This document shows, in pieces, positions 44,517 to 53,686 of a stretch of DNA of 64,000 nucleotides. The notes beneath the pieces were generated by a model. The model had not been told where the DNA came from and made no database searches. It saw only the letters and a program-made list of their open reading frames with translations. The stretch covers positions 1 to 64,000 of the forward strand of contig JAUXMZ010000036.1 in the NCBI GenBank assembly GCA_030683105.1, in the 5' to 3' direction. The stretch comes from Burkholderiales bacterium (GTDB lineage: Bacteria > Pseudomonadota > Gammaproteobacteria > Burkholderiales > SG8-41). The stretch's first letter is position 1. Every line of letters begins with the position of its first letter. A program made the translations under genes and the position numbers.

Positions 44517-45116
44517 ATGATGACTCTTTATTCCGGAACCGGCTGCCCGTTCAGCCAGCGTTGCCGTATCGTGCTTTACGAAAAAGGCATGGATTTCCAG
44601 ATTGTCGATGTCGATCTGTTCAACAAGCCCGAAGACCTGGCGGTGATGAACCCGTACAACAAGGTGCCGGTGCTGGTCGAGCGCGACCTGATACTTTATG
44701 AATCGAACATCATCAACGAGTACATAGACGACCGTTTTCCGCATCCGCAGCTGATGCCGGCCGACCCGGTAATGCGCGCAAGAGCGCGCCTGTTTTTGTA
44801 TCGTTTTGAGCAGGAGATGTTCTGCTACATCGAGGCGATCGAAAAAGGCACGCAAAAGCAGGCAGATAAGGGGCGCGCCACCATACGCGACAGCCTGACG
44901 CAGATTTCGCCGGTATTCGCCAAACAGAAATTCATGCTGGGCGAAGAGTTTTCGATGCTCGATGTTGCGATTGCGCCGCTGCTGTGGCGCCTCGATTTCT
45001 ACAACATCCAGCTGCCCAAGCAATGCGCGCCGCTGATGAAGTATGCGGAGCGGTTGTTCAGCCGCCCGGCTTTTATCGACGCGCTGACCGCTACCGAAAA
45101 GGTCATGAGGAAGTAA
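44517..45116 (+). CDS. sspA: SspA, stringent starvation protein A (GST fold)
   Basis: 199 residues of glutathione-S-transferase fold: MMTLYSGTGCPFSQRCRIVL, then NPYNKVPVLVERDLILYES and INEYIDDRFPHPQLMP. SspA binds RNA polymerase and alters transcription in starvation. The stop codon is followed after 2 bases by repeat copy 4, which separates it from sspB. Confidence 0.94.
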   Translation: MMTLYSGTGCPFSQRCRIVLYEKGMDFQIVDVDLFNKPEDLAVMNPYNKVPVLVERDLILYESNIINEYIDDRFPHPQLMPADPVMRARARLFLYRFEQEMFCYIEAIEKGTQKQADKGRATIRDSLTQISPVFAKQKFMLGEEFSMLDVAIAPLLWRLDFYNIQLPKQCAPLMKYAERLFSRPAFIDALTATEKVMRK

Positions 45117-45118
45117 CT

Positions 45119-45335
45119 AGCAGCCTGTCGGACTTGGCTTCATTCGACGGAGCGTGTAACGTTAACGGATCGCTGTTAGTCGATGCTTGGGCGACAGGCT
45201 GCTTAATAAAGAAACTTTACGTGTCGAAACCCTACGCTAACCGGATCAAACCTCACTTGTATGGCGTTCTTTTCACCCTGTTCTTTAGTTTTTTTCGATT
45301 TAGGCGTTTGTCGGGGCTAAGTCCGACAAACGCCT
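45119..45335. repeat. Interspersed A/B palindromic element, copy 4 (complete)
   Basis: Unit A (45119-45206) has AGCAGCCTGTCGGACTTGGC, CGTTAACGGATCGCTG and GGCGACAGGCTGCTTAATAA. A ~95-base spacer begins AAACTTTACGTGTCGAAACC, and unit B is the hairpin AGGCGTTTGTCGG facing GTCCGACAAACGCCT (45302-45335). It fills the sspA-sspB gap. Confidence 0.9.
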
Positions 45336-45343
45336 AGGCGACC

Positions 45344-45751
45344 ATGACCACGCCCGAACGCTCGACCAAGCCCTACCTCGTCCGCGCCATCCATGAATGG
45401 TGCTCGGATAGTAATTTCACGCCTTATCTGTCAGTCAGAGTCGACGCCGGCACGCGCGTTCCGATGGAATTCGTAAAAGACGGGCAGATTGTGCTCAATC
45501 TGAGCTACGGCGCCGTCAAAAAACTCACCATAGGCAACGATCTGGTTCAGTTCACTGCGCGCTTCAACGGCGCGTCGCGCGAATGCTCCATTCCGATGGA
45601 AGCCGTGATCGGCATATTCGCGCGCGAAAACGGCCAGGGGGTGTTCTTCCCGCCAGAGGCTGTTGCCGGGGAAGCGGCACCCGCAGTCGACCAGCCATCG
45701 CCCTCCACCCCGCCTGCGGGCGGCAAACCCAGGCTGCAGATCATCAAGTAG
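45344..45751 (+). CDS. sspB: SspB, ClpXP specificity adaptor
   Basis: 135 residues. The SspB fold is seen in TKPYLVRAIHEWCSDSNFTP, NLSYGAVKKLTIGNDLVQF and PMEAVIGIFARENGQGVFF, and the C-terminal ClpX-binding tail ends GKPRLQIIK. It delivers ssrA-tagged proteins to ClpXP. It starts 8 bases after repeat copy 4. Confidence 0.95.
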   Translation: MTTPERSTKPYLVRAIHEWCSDSNFTPYLSVRVDAGTRVPMEFVKDGQIVLNLSYGAVKKLTIGNDLVQFTARFNGASRECSIPMEAVIGIFARENGQGVFFPPEAVAGEAAPAVDQPSPSTPPAGGKPRLQIIK

Positions 45752-45770
45752 GTGTGATGCGCCCCGCGAT

Positions 45771-46667
45771 TCAGCCGGTGCGCCGCCGCCGGATTTCCTC
45801 AATCACCGCACTGTTGTCCCATTCGCCTTCGTCATGCGCGACGCAGCTCTGGACCAGGTCGGCATAGGTCTGCGCCAGCGGCAGAAGTTGTCCGTAGCGC
45901 GAGGCCAGATCCAGCATCAGCAGGAAATCCTTGAGTGTCTGCGTGATCTTGCCGTGCGGGGCAAAATCACCTGCCACCATTTTCGCGCCCTTCACATCCA
46001 TGATCTGGGAATAGGCCGCCGAATCGCGCGCCACCGCCAGGAATGCCGCCGGGTCGAGTCCCATGCGCTGCGCGAACACCAGGCCCTCGGCCAATGCGGC
46101 ACGGTTGACTCCGAGAATGAGGTTGATTGCAAGCTTGGCCCTGCCGCCATTTCCCGCAGCGCCGAGATAATGCCGGCGCGGGCAGATCGCATCCAGAATG
46201 CTGCTTGCATCTTCCACCGCCGCCCGATCACCAGCGATGAGACCCAGTCCTTCCCCGCGTGCCGTCTGTTCGCTGGTGCCCGAAATTGGGGCTTCTATGA
46301 GATGCAGGCGGTCGGCGGGGAGCCTGGCGAACAACGCCGCTATGCGATCGGGATCGCAGGTGCTGACGCAGATGACGTTAAGCGGTGCAGACCCTGACGG
46401 CAGGATTTCAAGCAGTCCACCCGGGCCTGCGATGACCTCTTCAACCTGCGCCGTGTTGAAAACCGCCAGCACGATATGGCGGCAGGAGTCCACGAGTTCG
46501 GCCAGCGAATCTGCGCTGTGACCGCCCATTTCTTCGAATTTCGCCTTTTTTTGCAGGTCGGCGTCGAAACCGAATACCTGGTGGCCTGCGCCCAGCAGAC
46601 GCCTGGCGCAGGCCGTTCCCATCAGCCCGGTACCGATTATCCCCACTGGATCATGTTTTATAACCAT
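45771..46667 (-). CDS. Beta-hydroxyacid dehydrogenase family (NAD(P)-dependent)
   Basis: 298 residues from the ATG at 46667, chosen for AGGAG 6 bases upstream; the frame extends to 46712. The Rossmann motif VGIIGTGLMGTACARRLL opens the protein. The substrate loop ISGTSEQTARGEG and the catalytic Lys in GGRAKLAINLILG match the 3-hydroxyisobutyrate/tartronate semialdehyde reductase group. The substrate is not clear. It is convergent with sspB. Confidence 0.87.
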   Translation of the reverse strand: MVIKHDPVGIIGTGLMGTACARRLLGAGHQVFGFDADLQKKAKFEEMGGHSADSLAELVDSCRHIVLAVFNTAQVEEVIAGPGGLLEILPSGSAPLNVICVSTCDPDRIAALFARLPADRLHLIEAPISGTSEQTARGEGLGLIAGDRAAVEDASSILDAICPRRHYLGAAGNGGRAKLAINLILGVNRAALAEGLVFAQRMGLDPAAFLAVARDSAAYSQIMDVKGAKMVAGDFAPHGKITQTLKDFLLMLDLASRYGQLLPLAQTYADLVQSCVAHDEGEWDNSAVIEEIRRRRTG

Positions 46668-46801
46668 TGCCGCTCCTGAGTCTGGATTGATAAAGCCTGC
46701 GCAGGACGCCATGAGCCACTTCTACCCAGTCTACGTCCGGGGTCAAGCCGCGCCGCTTGCCTATTTTACGGATTGAATGGCGGGCGGCTGCCAGCGATAG
46801 G

Positions 46802-46807
46802 TATAAT
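46802..46807 (+). promoter_or_regulatory. -10 box of the tRNA-Thr gene
   Basis: TATAAT lies 9 bases before the tRNA 5' end and is followed by a G/C-rich discriminator (AACGCGC), as expected for a stringently controlled stable-RNA promoter. No good -35 is seen at 16-18 bases. Confidence 0.5.
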
Positions 46808-46816
46808 AACGCGCTT

Positions 46817-46891
46817 GCCGGCATAGCTCAGTGGTAGAGCAACCGCCTTGTAAGCGGTAGGTCGTCTGTTCGAGTCAGACTGTCGGCACCA
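46817..46891 (+). tRNA. tRNA-Thr (anticodon UGU), CCA encoded
   Basis: The acceptor stem GCCGGCA pairs with TGTCGGC (one G-U pair). The D arm AGCTCAGTGGTAGAGC, anticodon loop TTGTAAG between CCGCC and GGCGGT-like strands, and T arm GTCTGTTCGAGTCAGAC are all present, with A73 and genomic CCA. No integrase or attachment-site duplication is seen next to it. Confidence 0.96.
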
Positions 46892-46900
46892 TGTGCCGCG

Positions 46901-46926
46901 GGCCTGCAACCTGGCAGGCCTTTTTT
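46901..46926 (+). terminator. Rho-independent terminator of tRNA-Thr
   Basis: GGCCTGC and GCAGGCC form a 7-bp stem with a 6-base loop, followed at once by TTTTTT. From here to 47147 no further gene is seen. Confidence 0.88.
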
Positions 46927-47147
46927 GTTAAATTCAAAATCGGCATTCCGGGGGAAAAGTGCGGACGTAACCGGTTGTTGGCGATACCGCCCTTATGCAA
47001 CCTTTAGGAATTAAGTGGTCAAATAGGCCGGTGACCGGGTCACGGCAGCAGCAGGACAGGTGAAAAATCCGGGTTGTGAACAAGCTGTTGTATGCGGACA
47101 TCGGGCGCCGGCCGCCGCGTTATGGCCACGAAAAACGGAGGACTGTA

Positions 47148-48110
47148 GTGATCAAGGTTGAAAACCTGAGCAAAGCGTTCGGCTCAAAGCTTGCAGTGAA
47201 CGATATTTCATTCAATCTCGAGCGCGGGGAGGTGCTGGGTTTTCTTGGCCCGAACGGCGCCGGGAAGTCGACCACCATGCGCATGGTGACCGGTTTCATC
47301 CCGCCGACGGCGGGCAAAATCACGGTCGGCGGTTTCGACATGCTCGAAAACCCGATACCAGCCAAGCGCCAGTTCGGTTACCTGCCCGAGAATGCCCCGG
47401 GCTACGGCGACATGACGGTACAGGGCTTTCTGAATTTCAGCGCCGAACTGCGCGGCATCCAGGGGGATGCGCGCCGCAAAGCGGTGAACCACGCGGTGGA
47501 GTTGTGCTTCCTGGAAAGCGTGATGTATCAAAGCATCGATACCCTGTCCAAAGGGTACAAGCATCGCACCTGCCTTGCCCAATCGCTGATTCATGATCCC
47601 GCCATTCTGATCCTTGATGAACCGACCGACGGCCTGGATCCCAATCAAAAACACGAAGTGCGCAACCTCATCAAGCGCATGGGCGAGAACAAGGCGATCG
47701 TTTTTTCAACGCATATCCTCGAGGAAGTCGAGGCCACGTGCTCGCGCGTCATTATCATCGACCGCGGCCGCATCGTCGCCAATGGCACGCCGCAGGAACT
47801 CAAGGCGCGATCCGTGTATGCGGGCGCAGTGCATCTGCGTGCCAAAGGCGTGCCGGCGGCAATGCTGACAGAGCAGCTGGCTCAGGTACGCGGCGCGGCC
47901 AAGGCGGAAGTCATACGGGAATACGACGGCCTCGTCGAGGCGCGCGTCTATGCCGACAAGGCCGCGGCCAATCCCAACCTGACGCGCGATGTGGCGGAAA
48001 TGGCGGCTCAGAAACACTGGGAAATCGACGAGCTTCATACCGAGGAAGGCCGTCTCGATGAAGTATTCCGCAGCATCACGCTGCCTGATACTGTAACGGA
48101 GGCAGCTTAA
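47148..48110 (+). CDS. ABC-2 ATPase of a Gld-type system (GldA-like)
   Basis: 320 residues from the GTG at 47148, which has GGAGGA 5 bases upstream; the frame extends to 47076 without support. Walker A GPNGAGKS, a divergent signature (LSKGYKHR), Walker [13 protein letters not shown] and switch His ([10 protein letters not shown]) are present. With the permease, the GldG-like protein and the DUF4340 protein downstream it forms a four-gene operon found in many non-gliding bacteria, probably an envelope exporter. Confidence 0.88.
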   Translation: MIKVENLSKAFGSKLAVNDISFNLERGEVLGFLGPNGAGKSTTMRMVTGFIPPTAGKITVGGFDMLENPIPAKRQFGYLPENAPGYGDMTVQGFLNFSAELRGIQGDARRKAVNHAVELCFLESVMYQSIDTLSKGYKHRTCLAQSLIHDPAILILDEPTDGLDPNQKHEVRNLIKRMGENKAIVFSTHILEEVEATCSRVIIIDRGRIVANGTPQELKARSVYAGAVHLRAKGVPAAMLTEQLAQVRGAAKAEVIREYDGLVEARVYADKAAANPNLTRDVAEMAAQKHWEIDELHTEEGRLDEVFRSITLPDTVTEAA

Positions 48111-48111
48111 A

Positions 48112-48855
48112 ATGAACGCCTGGGGCGGCATCAAGGCCATCATGAAGCGCGAGCTTGGCGGCTATTTCACTTCGCCTATCGCCTATGTTTTTCTTGTTAT
48201 TTTTCTTCTGCTGACGGGGTTTTTTACGTTCACCGTCGGCAATTTTTTCGAGCGCGGCGAGGCCTCGCTGGTGTCGTTCTTCACCTGGCATCCGTGGCTC
48301 TACTTGTTTCTGGTGCCGGCGGTGGGCATGCGCCTGTGGTCGGAAGAGCGGCGGCTGGGCACGATGGAACTGCTGCTCACCATGCCGATCGCAACCTGGC
48401 AGGCCATCGTAGGCAAGTTTCTCGCCTCATGGCTGTTTCTGGCATTGGCATTGCTGCTGACCTTTCCCGTGGTGTTGACGGTCAATTACCTGGGAGACCC
48501 CGACAACGGCATCATCGTCGCCGGGTATGTGGGCAGCCTGCTGCTGGCGGGATCCTATCTGGCAATCAGTTGCATGACCTCGGCGCTCACGCGCAACCAG
48601 GTGATCAGTTTCATCCTTTCGGTAATGATCTGCCTGTTCCTGATTCTGGCCGGGTATACGCCGGTGACCGACCTGCTGGTGCGCTGGGCCAATCCGGTGC
48701 TGGTCGACGTGATCGCCGCGTTCTCGGTAATGACGCATTTCGAGGGTTTCCAGCGCGGCGTGCTCGATGCCCGGGACACCGTGTTCTTCCTCTCGGTGAT
48801 CGGTTTCGCGTTGTTTACGACCGGCGTCATCATACGCAATCAGCGGGCAGGATAA
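48112..48855 (+). CDS. ABC-2 permease (GldF-like)
   Basis: 247 residues with six membrane helices; the first half has ELGGYFTSPIAYVFLVIFLL and a conserved loop EERRLGTMELLLTMPI typical of GldF. It follows the ATPase gene by 1 base. Confidence 0.87.
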   Translation: MNAWGGIKAIMKRELGGYFTSPIAYVFLVIFLLLTGFFTFTVGNFFERGEASLVSFFTWHPWLYLFLVPAVGMRLWSEERRLGTMELLLTMPIATWQAIVGKFLASWLFLALALLLTFPVVLTVNYLGDPDNGIIVAGYVGSLLLAGSYLAISCMTSALTRNQVISFILSVMICLFLILAGYTPVTDLLVRWANPVLVDVIAAFSVMTHFEGFQRGVLDARDTVFFLSVIGFALFTTGVIIRNQRAG

Positions 48856-48859
48856 GACT

Positions 48860-50743
48860 ATGCAGAAAAAGACTCTGGAAACACTCCTGTACTCCGCCGG
48901 CGGCGTGATTGCGCTCGCGGCTATCGTGGTCGCGGTGAACTTTCTGACCAGCGCCTTCAATGCCCGGATCGATCTCACGCAGGGCAGTGTGTATACCCTG
49001 TCGCCCGGCACCAAGGCGATACTTTCCAAGCTCGAGGCACCGGTCAAAATCCGCTTTTACTATACGCAGGGCAGCAATGCGGTGCCGGTGGGACTCAAGA
49101 CCTTTGCCAAGCGGGTCGAAGACCTGCTTTCCGAGTACCGCTCGGCCGCCAATGGCAAGCTGGTGATCGAGAAATTCAATCCGGAGCCGGATTCGGATGC
49201 CGAGGACTCGGCCACGCTGGACAGCGTTGAAGGCCAGATGACCAATACCGGCGAGAAGTTCTACCTTGGCATATCGGTGTCTTTCCTCGACAAGAAAGCC
49301 GCCATCCCGGTGCTGGCTCCGGACCGCGAGCGCCTGCTCGAATACGACATCACGCGCGCGATCTCGCAGGTCACGGCGGCCAAGAAGCCCGTTGTCGGCG
49401 TGATGAGCGCGCTCCCGGTGCTGGGCCGGCCGCTCAACCCCGTGCAGAAGCAGCAACCGCTGGAACCGTGGGTGCTGGCTTCGGAACTCAAGCGCATTTT
49501 CGACGTGAGAAAAATCGAGGTCGACGCGCAGAAGATCGACGATGACATCAAGGTTCTGCTGGTGATCCACCCGCGCAATATCACAGAGGTCACGGAATAC
49601 GCGCTCGACCAGTTTGTGCTGCGCGGAGGCAGGCTGATTGCGTTTGTCGATCCTTATGCCTATTTCGATCAGCAGCCCGACATGCAGAATCCGTTCGGCG
49701 GCGCCCAGGCCGGGCAATCGTCGTTCTACACCCTGTTCAAGGCCTGGGGCATCGATGTCAACATGGGCAAGGTCGTCGCCGACCTCACCTACGCGAGCGG
49801 CGCGGGGCCGAATCTGCTGCCGACGCTGTTGTCGCTCAATAACCAGGCGCTCAATCAGGACGATGTCGTGACCAGCCAGGTCGGCACGATGCTGATCCCA
49901 TTTGGCGGCGTGTTCAGCGGCACGCCGGTGGAGGGTCTGACCCAGACCGTGCTCGCGCATACTTCGAAAAACGCTATGCCGGTCGATCTCATCATTGCCA
50001 CCCTGTCGGGCGAGCCGTCGACGCGCGGCTTCGAGCCTTCGGGCAAAGAGCTGCCGCTGGCGATCCGGCTCACCGGAAAATTCAAGACGGCCTTTCCCAG
50101 CGGCAAACCTGAACCCTATACGCCGCGCGGCGAGCGCAAGCCCGAAGACAAGAAACCGGCGGAAGCCCAGCTCAAGGAATCCACTGCCGAGAATTCGGTG
50201 GTGCTGGTTGCCGACGTCGACATGCTTACGGACGGTGCCGCAGTCGACGTGCAGGATGTCTTTGGCCAGCGGCTGGTTGTTCCGCGCAACGGCAATCTGG
50301 CCTTTGCCCAGGGCATGGTCGAACAGCTTTCGGGCGACAGCGCGCTGATCGGCTTGAGAAGCCGTGCCGCATTCAGCCGGCCGCTTACGGTCATCCGCCA
50401 GATCGAGGCGCAAGCCCAGCAAAGCTATCTGGGCAAGATCAAGGAACTTGAGGACAGCCTGAACCAGACTCAGGAGAAACTGCAGGCGCTGCAAAAAGCG
50501 CGCGCCAGCTCGGCCAGCGCCGTGCTCACGCCCGAACAGCTGGCGGAAATCGAAAACTTCCGCCAGAAATCGGTGGAAACCCGCAAAGACCTCAAGGAGA
50601 TGAGAAAGACGCTGCGGGTCGAAACCGACACGCTCGAGTTCTGGACCAAGGTCGCCAATATCGGCCTGGTGCCGCTGCTGGTGATGGTGCTCGGAATTTC
50701 GCTGGCGCTCGCCAAGCGGCGCAGGCTCGGAGCCGTGCGATGA
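48860..50743 (+). CDS. GldG-like periplasmic auxiliary protein (ABC_transp_aux)
   Basis: 627 residues. An N-terminal helix (LYSAGGVIALAAIVVAVNFL), then RIDLTQGSVYTLSPGTKAIL, typical of GldG. A large extracytoplasmic domain is followed by a coiled coil near the end (KELEDSLNQTQEKLQALQKA) and a C-terminal helix (VANIGLVPLLVMVLGISLAL). It is anchored at both ends with the bulk in the periplasm. The stop overlaps the next start as ATGA. Confidence 0.86.
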   Translation: MQKKTLETLLYSAGGVIALAAIVVAVNFLTSAFNARIDLTQGSVYTLSPGTKAILSKLEAPVKIRFYYTQGSNAVPVGLKTFAKRVEDLLSEYRSAANGKLVIEKFNPEPDSDAEDSATLDSVEGQMTNTGEKFYLGISVSFLDKKAAIPVLAPDRERLLEYDITRAISQVTAAKKPVVGVMSALPVLGRPLNPVQKQQPLEPWVLASELKRIFDVRKIEVDAQKIDDDIKVLLVIHPRNITEVTEYALDQFVLRGGRLIAFVDPYAYFDQQPDMQNPFGGAQAGQSSFYTLFKAWGIDVNMGKVVADLTYASGAGPNLLPTLLSLNNQALNQDDVVTSQVGTMLIPFGGVFSGTPVEGLTQTVLAHTSKNAMPVDLIIATLSGEPSTRGFEPSGKELPLAIRLTGKFKTAFPSGKPEPYTPRGERKPEDKKPAEAQLKESTAENSVVLVADVDMLTDGAAVDVQDVFGQRLVVPRNGNLAFAQGMVEQLSGDSALIGLRSRAAFSRPLTVIRQIEAQAQQSYLGKIKELEDSLNQTQEKLQALQKARASSASAVLTPEQLAEIENFRQKSVETRKDLKEMRKTLRVETDTLEFWTKVANIGLVPLLVMVLGISLALAKRRRLGAVR

Positions 50744-51864
50744 ACCGCAAACAGTTCCTGATCCTGGTCATTGCGTTCGTGCTGCTGGGCGGTGCGGGAC
50801 TGGCCTTGTTCTGGCAGGACATCGCCGCGTATCGCACGGCCGGCGCCAAAATCGGCGCCAAGCTTTTGCCTGGGTTCAACATGACCGACGTGGCGCAAAT
50901 CCGCCTGCAGGATGCGAAGTCGGAAGTGACTCTGGTCAGAATGGAGAGCAGCTGGCGGGTGCGCGAGCGCAGCAATTACCCCGCCAATGTTCAAAGCATC
51001 GGCGATCTGCTCACCAAGCTGGCGGATCTCAAGGTAGTGCAGTCCGAGTCCGTCGGTGTAAGCCTGCTGCCGCGGCTCGATCTCGCCGCACCCGGCAAGA
51101 GCGAGGGTGGCGGCACGCTGGTCGAGTTCAAGGATGCCGCGGGCAAAACGATCACGAGTCTCCTGCTCGGGAAAATAATCCTCAAGAAAGACCCGATGAA
51201 CCCGCTGCCGAACGCGGTGGATGGCGTGCCCGCGGGGCGTTATGTCTTGGTTGCGGGCGCTAAAGACACGGTAATCGTGGTCTCCGATCCGCTGGAGTCT
51301 GTCGTAGCGAGCCCCGGCGCATGGGCCGCAAGGCATTTCTTCAAGGCAGATCGCGTCAAGACGCTGACCGTGGCCGGAGACGGCGCCATGCAGTGGAAAA
51401 TCACGCGCGATCTCGAATACAGCCAGTGGAAGTTCGCCTCGGGCGGCGGCGAGCTCGACCCGGGCGCGGCGGTGGCCGCGACCAATGCACTGGGCGGATT
51501 ATCGTTTGACGACATCATCCCCGATTCCCAGGCAGTGCCCACGGACAAAGCGATCACGGTGACGGCAGAGACCTTCGATAACCTGACCTATCAATTGAAA
51601 ATCGCTAAACGCCAAACCGGCGATGACTATGCCGTGAGCTTCAGCGTATCCGGCGAGCCGGCCAAGCAGCGCGTGCCGGAGAAAGGTGAGAAACCGGCAG
51701 ACAAGGAACGCTACGACAAGGATTTCGCCGCTAGTCTTGGGGCATTGCAAGTGCGTATCGCGCGCGAGAAGGCGCTTTCCCAGTGGGCTTACGTGCTGTC
51801 GGCCAAGACGCTGGCGCCGTTGCTGAGGGACCGCGCGCAGCTGGTTGCGGCAAAGCGGCGGTAA
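50740..51864 (+). CDS. DUF4340-family periplasmic protein
   Basis: 374 residues. One N-terminal helix (QFLILVIAFVLLGGAGLALFW) and a repeated beta-rich domain (VAQIRLQDAKSEVTLVRMES, SWRVRERSNYPANVQSIGDL) are the DUF4340 pattern. It regularly accompanies GldG-like genes. The role is unknown, presumably within the same envelope complex. Its stop lies 13 bases before repeat copy 5. Confidence 0.84.
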   Translation: MNRKQFLILVIAFVLLGGAGLALFWQDIAAYRTAGAKIGAKLLPGFNMTDVAQIRLQDAKSEVTLVRMESSWRVRERSNYPANVQSIGDLLTKLADLKVVQSESVGVSLLPRLDLAAPGKSEGGGTLVEFKDAAGKTITSLLLGKIILKKDPMNPLPNAVDGVPAGRYVLVAGAKDTVIVVSDPLESVVASPGAWAARHFFKADRVKTLTVAGDGAMQWKITRDLEYSQWKFASGGGELDPGAAVAATNALGGLSFDDIIPDSQAVPTDKAITVTAETFDNLTYQLKIAKRQTGDDYAVSFSVSGEPAKQRVPEKGEKPADKERYDKDFAASLGALQVRIAREKALSQWAYVLSAKTLAPLLRDRAQLVAAKRR

Positions 51865-51877
51865 AGCTCCTTTATTA

Positions 51878-51959
51878 AGCAGCCTGTCGCGGTGGCGTCG
51901 ATCAGTCGCGATCCGTTAACGTTATGTTCCGATGTATGGGGCCAAGTCCGACAGGCTGC
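51878..51959. repeat. Interspersed palindromic element, copy 5 (unit A only, reverse)
   Basis: AGCAGCCTGTCG opens and AAGTCCGACAGGCTGC closes an 82-bp unit A with GATCCGTTAACGTTA inside. The preceding AGCTCCTTTATTA corresponds to the edge of unit B, so a longer element was truncated. Confidence 0.85.
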
Positions 51960-52008
51960 CAGGGCCTGCGTTATACTTATACATTCTTGGGTTTTCGCCG
52001 GCCATGCC

Positions 52009-52392
52009 ATGCGCGCGCTGATCCTGTTACCGCTGTGTTTATCCCTGTCCGGGTGCTATGTTGCCTACAGCGGGCACCAGAGTACGGGCGGTGGCGTAAC
52101 GACAACCACTTCAAGTGCCGCCGTCCGCGGCCAGATCAACACCGGATCGGCTCGCGTTGGCGCCTCGTTTGGCACACCGCCCGCGCCCGGTGCGCCGGGC
52201 GGCCAGGTGTCGCTCACGCGCGGCGCCTCGGCGTTGTTGCTGCTGGGGCTGGTGATCGGCGACACCCTGAATTATCTTGGCGCGACCATTTCCGGCACGC
52301 CGCCATCCGCGCCCCGCAGGGACTCGATAGCCGAGACCTGTTCCTGCTATGGCTGGAAGCCTGATGCGGGTGCGGCGCCTGCGAACGAGTAA
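52009..52392 (+). CDS. Small lipoprotein of unknown function
   Basis: 127 residues from the ATG at 52009 with signal peptide MRALILLPLCLSLSGC (lipobox LSGC). The frame runs back to 51892 through repeat copy 5. The body is Gly/Ser/Thr-rich with a hydrophobic stretch (ASALLLLGLVIGDTLNYLG). No family was recognised. Confidence 0.65.
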   Translation: MRALILLPLCLSLSGCYVAYSGHQSTGGGVTTTTSSAAVRGQINTGSARVGASFGTPPAPGAPGGQVSLTRGASALLLLGLVIGDTLNYLGATISGTPPSAPRRDSIAETCSCYGWKPDAGAAPANE

Positions 52393-52438
52393 TGCAACAT
52401 CCCGTTTAAACGTGTCAATTCATACTGAGACAACCACG

Positions 52439-52636
52439 ATGAAATTCAGCAAAGTGACCAAGTCCCCGGTATACGCGCAGGGCCATAAGTGGGCGTTTGA
52501 AAAGCGCAAGGGCGAATATGAATCGGACGTGACCGCCATGCTGCGCGGCATGCTCGAAGACGACGCGATACGCGAGGACCAGCGTGCAGCCTGGGAACGC
52601 TGGCGCAATGACGACAGCGGCATCAAGAATCCGTAA
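52439..52636 (+). CDS. Small protein, possibly DUF3460 family
   Basis: 65 residues from the ATG at 52439 (MKFSKVTKSPVYAQGHKWAF). It is charged and helical, with the spacing ESDVTAMLRGMLEDDAIREDQRAAWERW, seen here in two parts, reminiscent of DUF3460 proteins of betaproteobacteria. The longer frame from 52349 overlaps the lipoprotein gene and is unlikely. Confidence 0.55.
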   Translation: MKFSKVTKSPVYAQGHKWAFEKRKGEYESDVTAMLRGMLEDDAIREDQRAAWERWRNDDSGIKNP

Positions 52637-52673
52637 TTCAGAAAACCGCGCTTGATCCAATAATGAGGAGGGT

Positions 52674-53675
52674 ATGATGACCGCAGTCAGGACTAACCGC
52701 GCCGCTATGGCGTACCGGTTGTTTGCGATACTGGCGGTGTTGGGCATGGCGTGCCCGGCCATCGCCGCAGCGCAGAACTATCCGTCCAAACCCGTTCGCT
52801 TTGTCGTGCCGTTCGCCCCCGGCGGCAGCACCGACACCCTGGCGCGCAGCATGAGCCAGAAACTGTCCGATTCCCTCGGGCAGCAGGTGGTGGTGGACAA
52901 CCGCCCCGGTGCCAGCGGTGACATCGGCATGCAGATTGTCGCCAGGGCGCCCGCCGACGGCTATACCATCGTGCTTGGCTACATCGCCAATCTCGGCATC
53001 GGGCCCAGCCTTTACGACAAAATGCCCTACGATCCGGTGAAGGACTTTGCGGCCATCACCCAGGTTGCGGTCGCATCCAATATCCTGGTGGTGCATCCGT
53101 CCGTGCCGGCCAAAGACTTCAGGGAATTCATCGCTTATGCCAAGGCGAATCCCAAAAAAGTCAATTTCGCGTCGGCGGGCGTCGCAAGCGTAGGGCATTT
53201 GACCGGTGAACTGCTCAACGAACTTGCAGGCATGGATATGGTGCACGTGCCATACAAGGGCAGCGGTCAGGCCATATCGGATCTGGTGGGTGGCCACGTC
53301 AAGGTCATGATCAGCGGCATGGCCTCCACGTTGCCGCATGTCAGATCCGGCAAGCTGCGCGCACTGGTCACCACGGGGATGAAACGCACGCCGGCAACCC
53401 AGGACGTGCCGACCATGGCCGAATCCGGATTCCCGAAATTCGAGGCGACCTCATGGTTCGGCGTGCTGGCGCCGGCGAAGACGCCCAGGGCCGTGATTTC
53501 GCGCCTCAATGCGGAGATAGGCAAGACGCTGCAACAGCCGGACGTGGTGCAGCGATTGCATGCAGTCGGGTTCGAAATCGTCACCGGCACGCCGGAAGAA
53601 TTTGCCGCCTACATCAAGTCGGAAATCAAAAAGTGGGAGAAAGTCGTCAAGGCGTCGGGCGCAAAACCTGATTAG
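52674..53675 (+). CDS. Bug-family (TctC) periplasmic binding protein 1
   Basis: 333 residues. GAGGAGGGT precedes the start. A signal peptide (YRLFAILAVLGMACPAIAA) is followed by the family start NYPSKPVRFVVPFAPGGSTD. Ligand-loop features include NRPGASGDIG and ADGYTIVLG. These proteins bind small carboxylates or aromatics and serve tripartite tricarboxylate transporters, but no tctAB genes are here. The gene is paired with a paralogue. Confidence 0.92.
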   Translation: MMTAVRTNRAAMAYRLFAILAVLGMACPAIAAAQNYPSKPVRFVVPFAPGGSTDTLARSMSQKLSDSLGQQVVVDNRPGASGDIGMQIVARAPADGYTIVLGYIANLGIGPSLYDKMPYDPVKDFAAITQVAVASNILVVHPSVPAKDFREFIAYAKANPKKVNFASAGVASVGHLTGELLNELAGMDMVHVPYKGSGQAISDLVGGHVKVMISGMASTLPHVRSGKLRALVTTGMKRTPATQDVPTMAESGFPKFEATSWFGVLAPAKTPRAVISRLNAEIGKTLQQPDVVQRLHAVGFEIVTGTPEEFAAYIKSEIKKWEKVVKASGAKPD

Positions 53676-53686
53676 GAAGGCCAGAT

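Noticed and set aside
46817-46926. tRNA-Thr as an integration site for a genomic island
   Set aside because: No integrase, no duplicate of the tRNA 3' end nearby, and a normal terminator follows.
48830-50494. A 554-codon minus-strand frame opposite the GldG-like gene
   Set aside because: Same shadow pattern; the plus-strand gene has clear family sequence and operon spacing.
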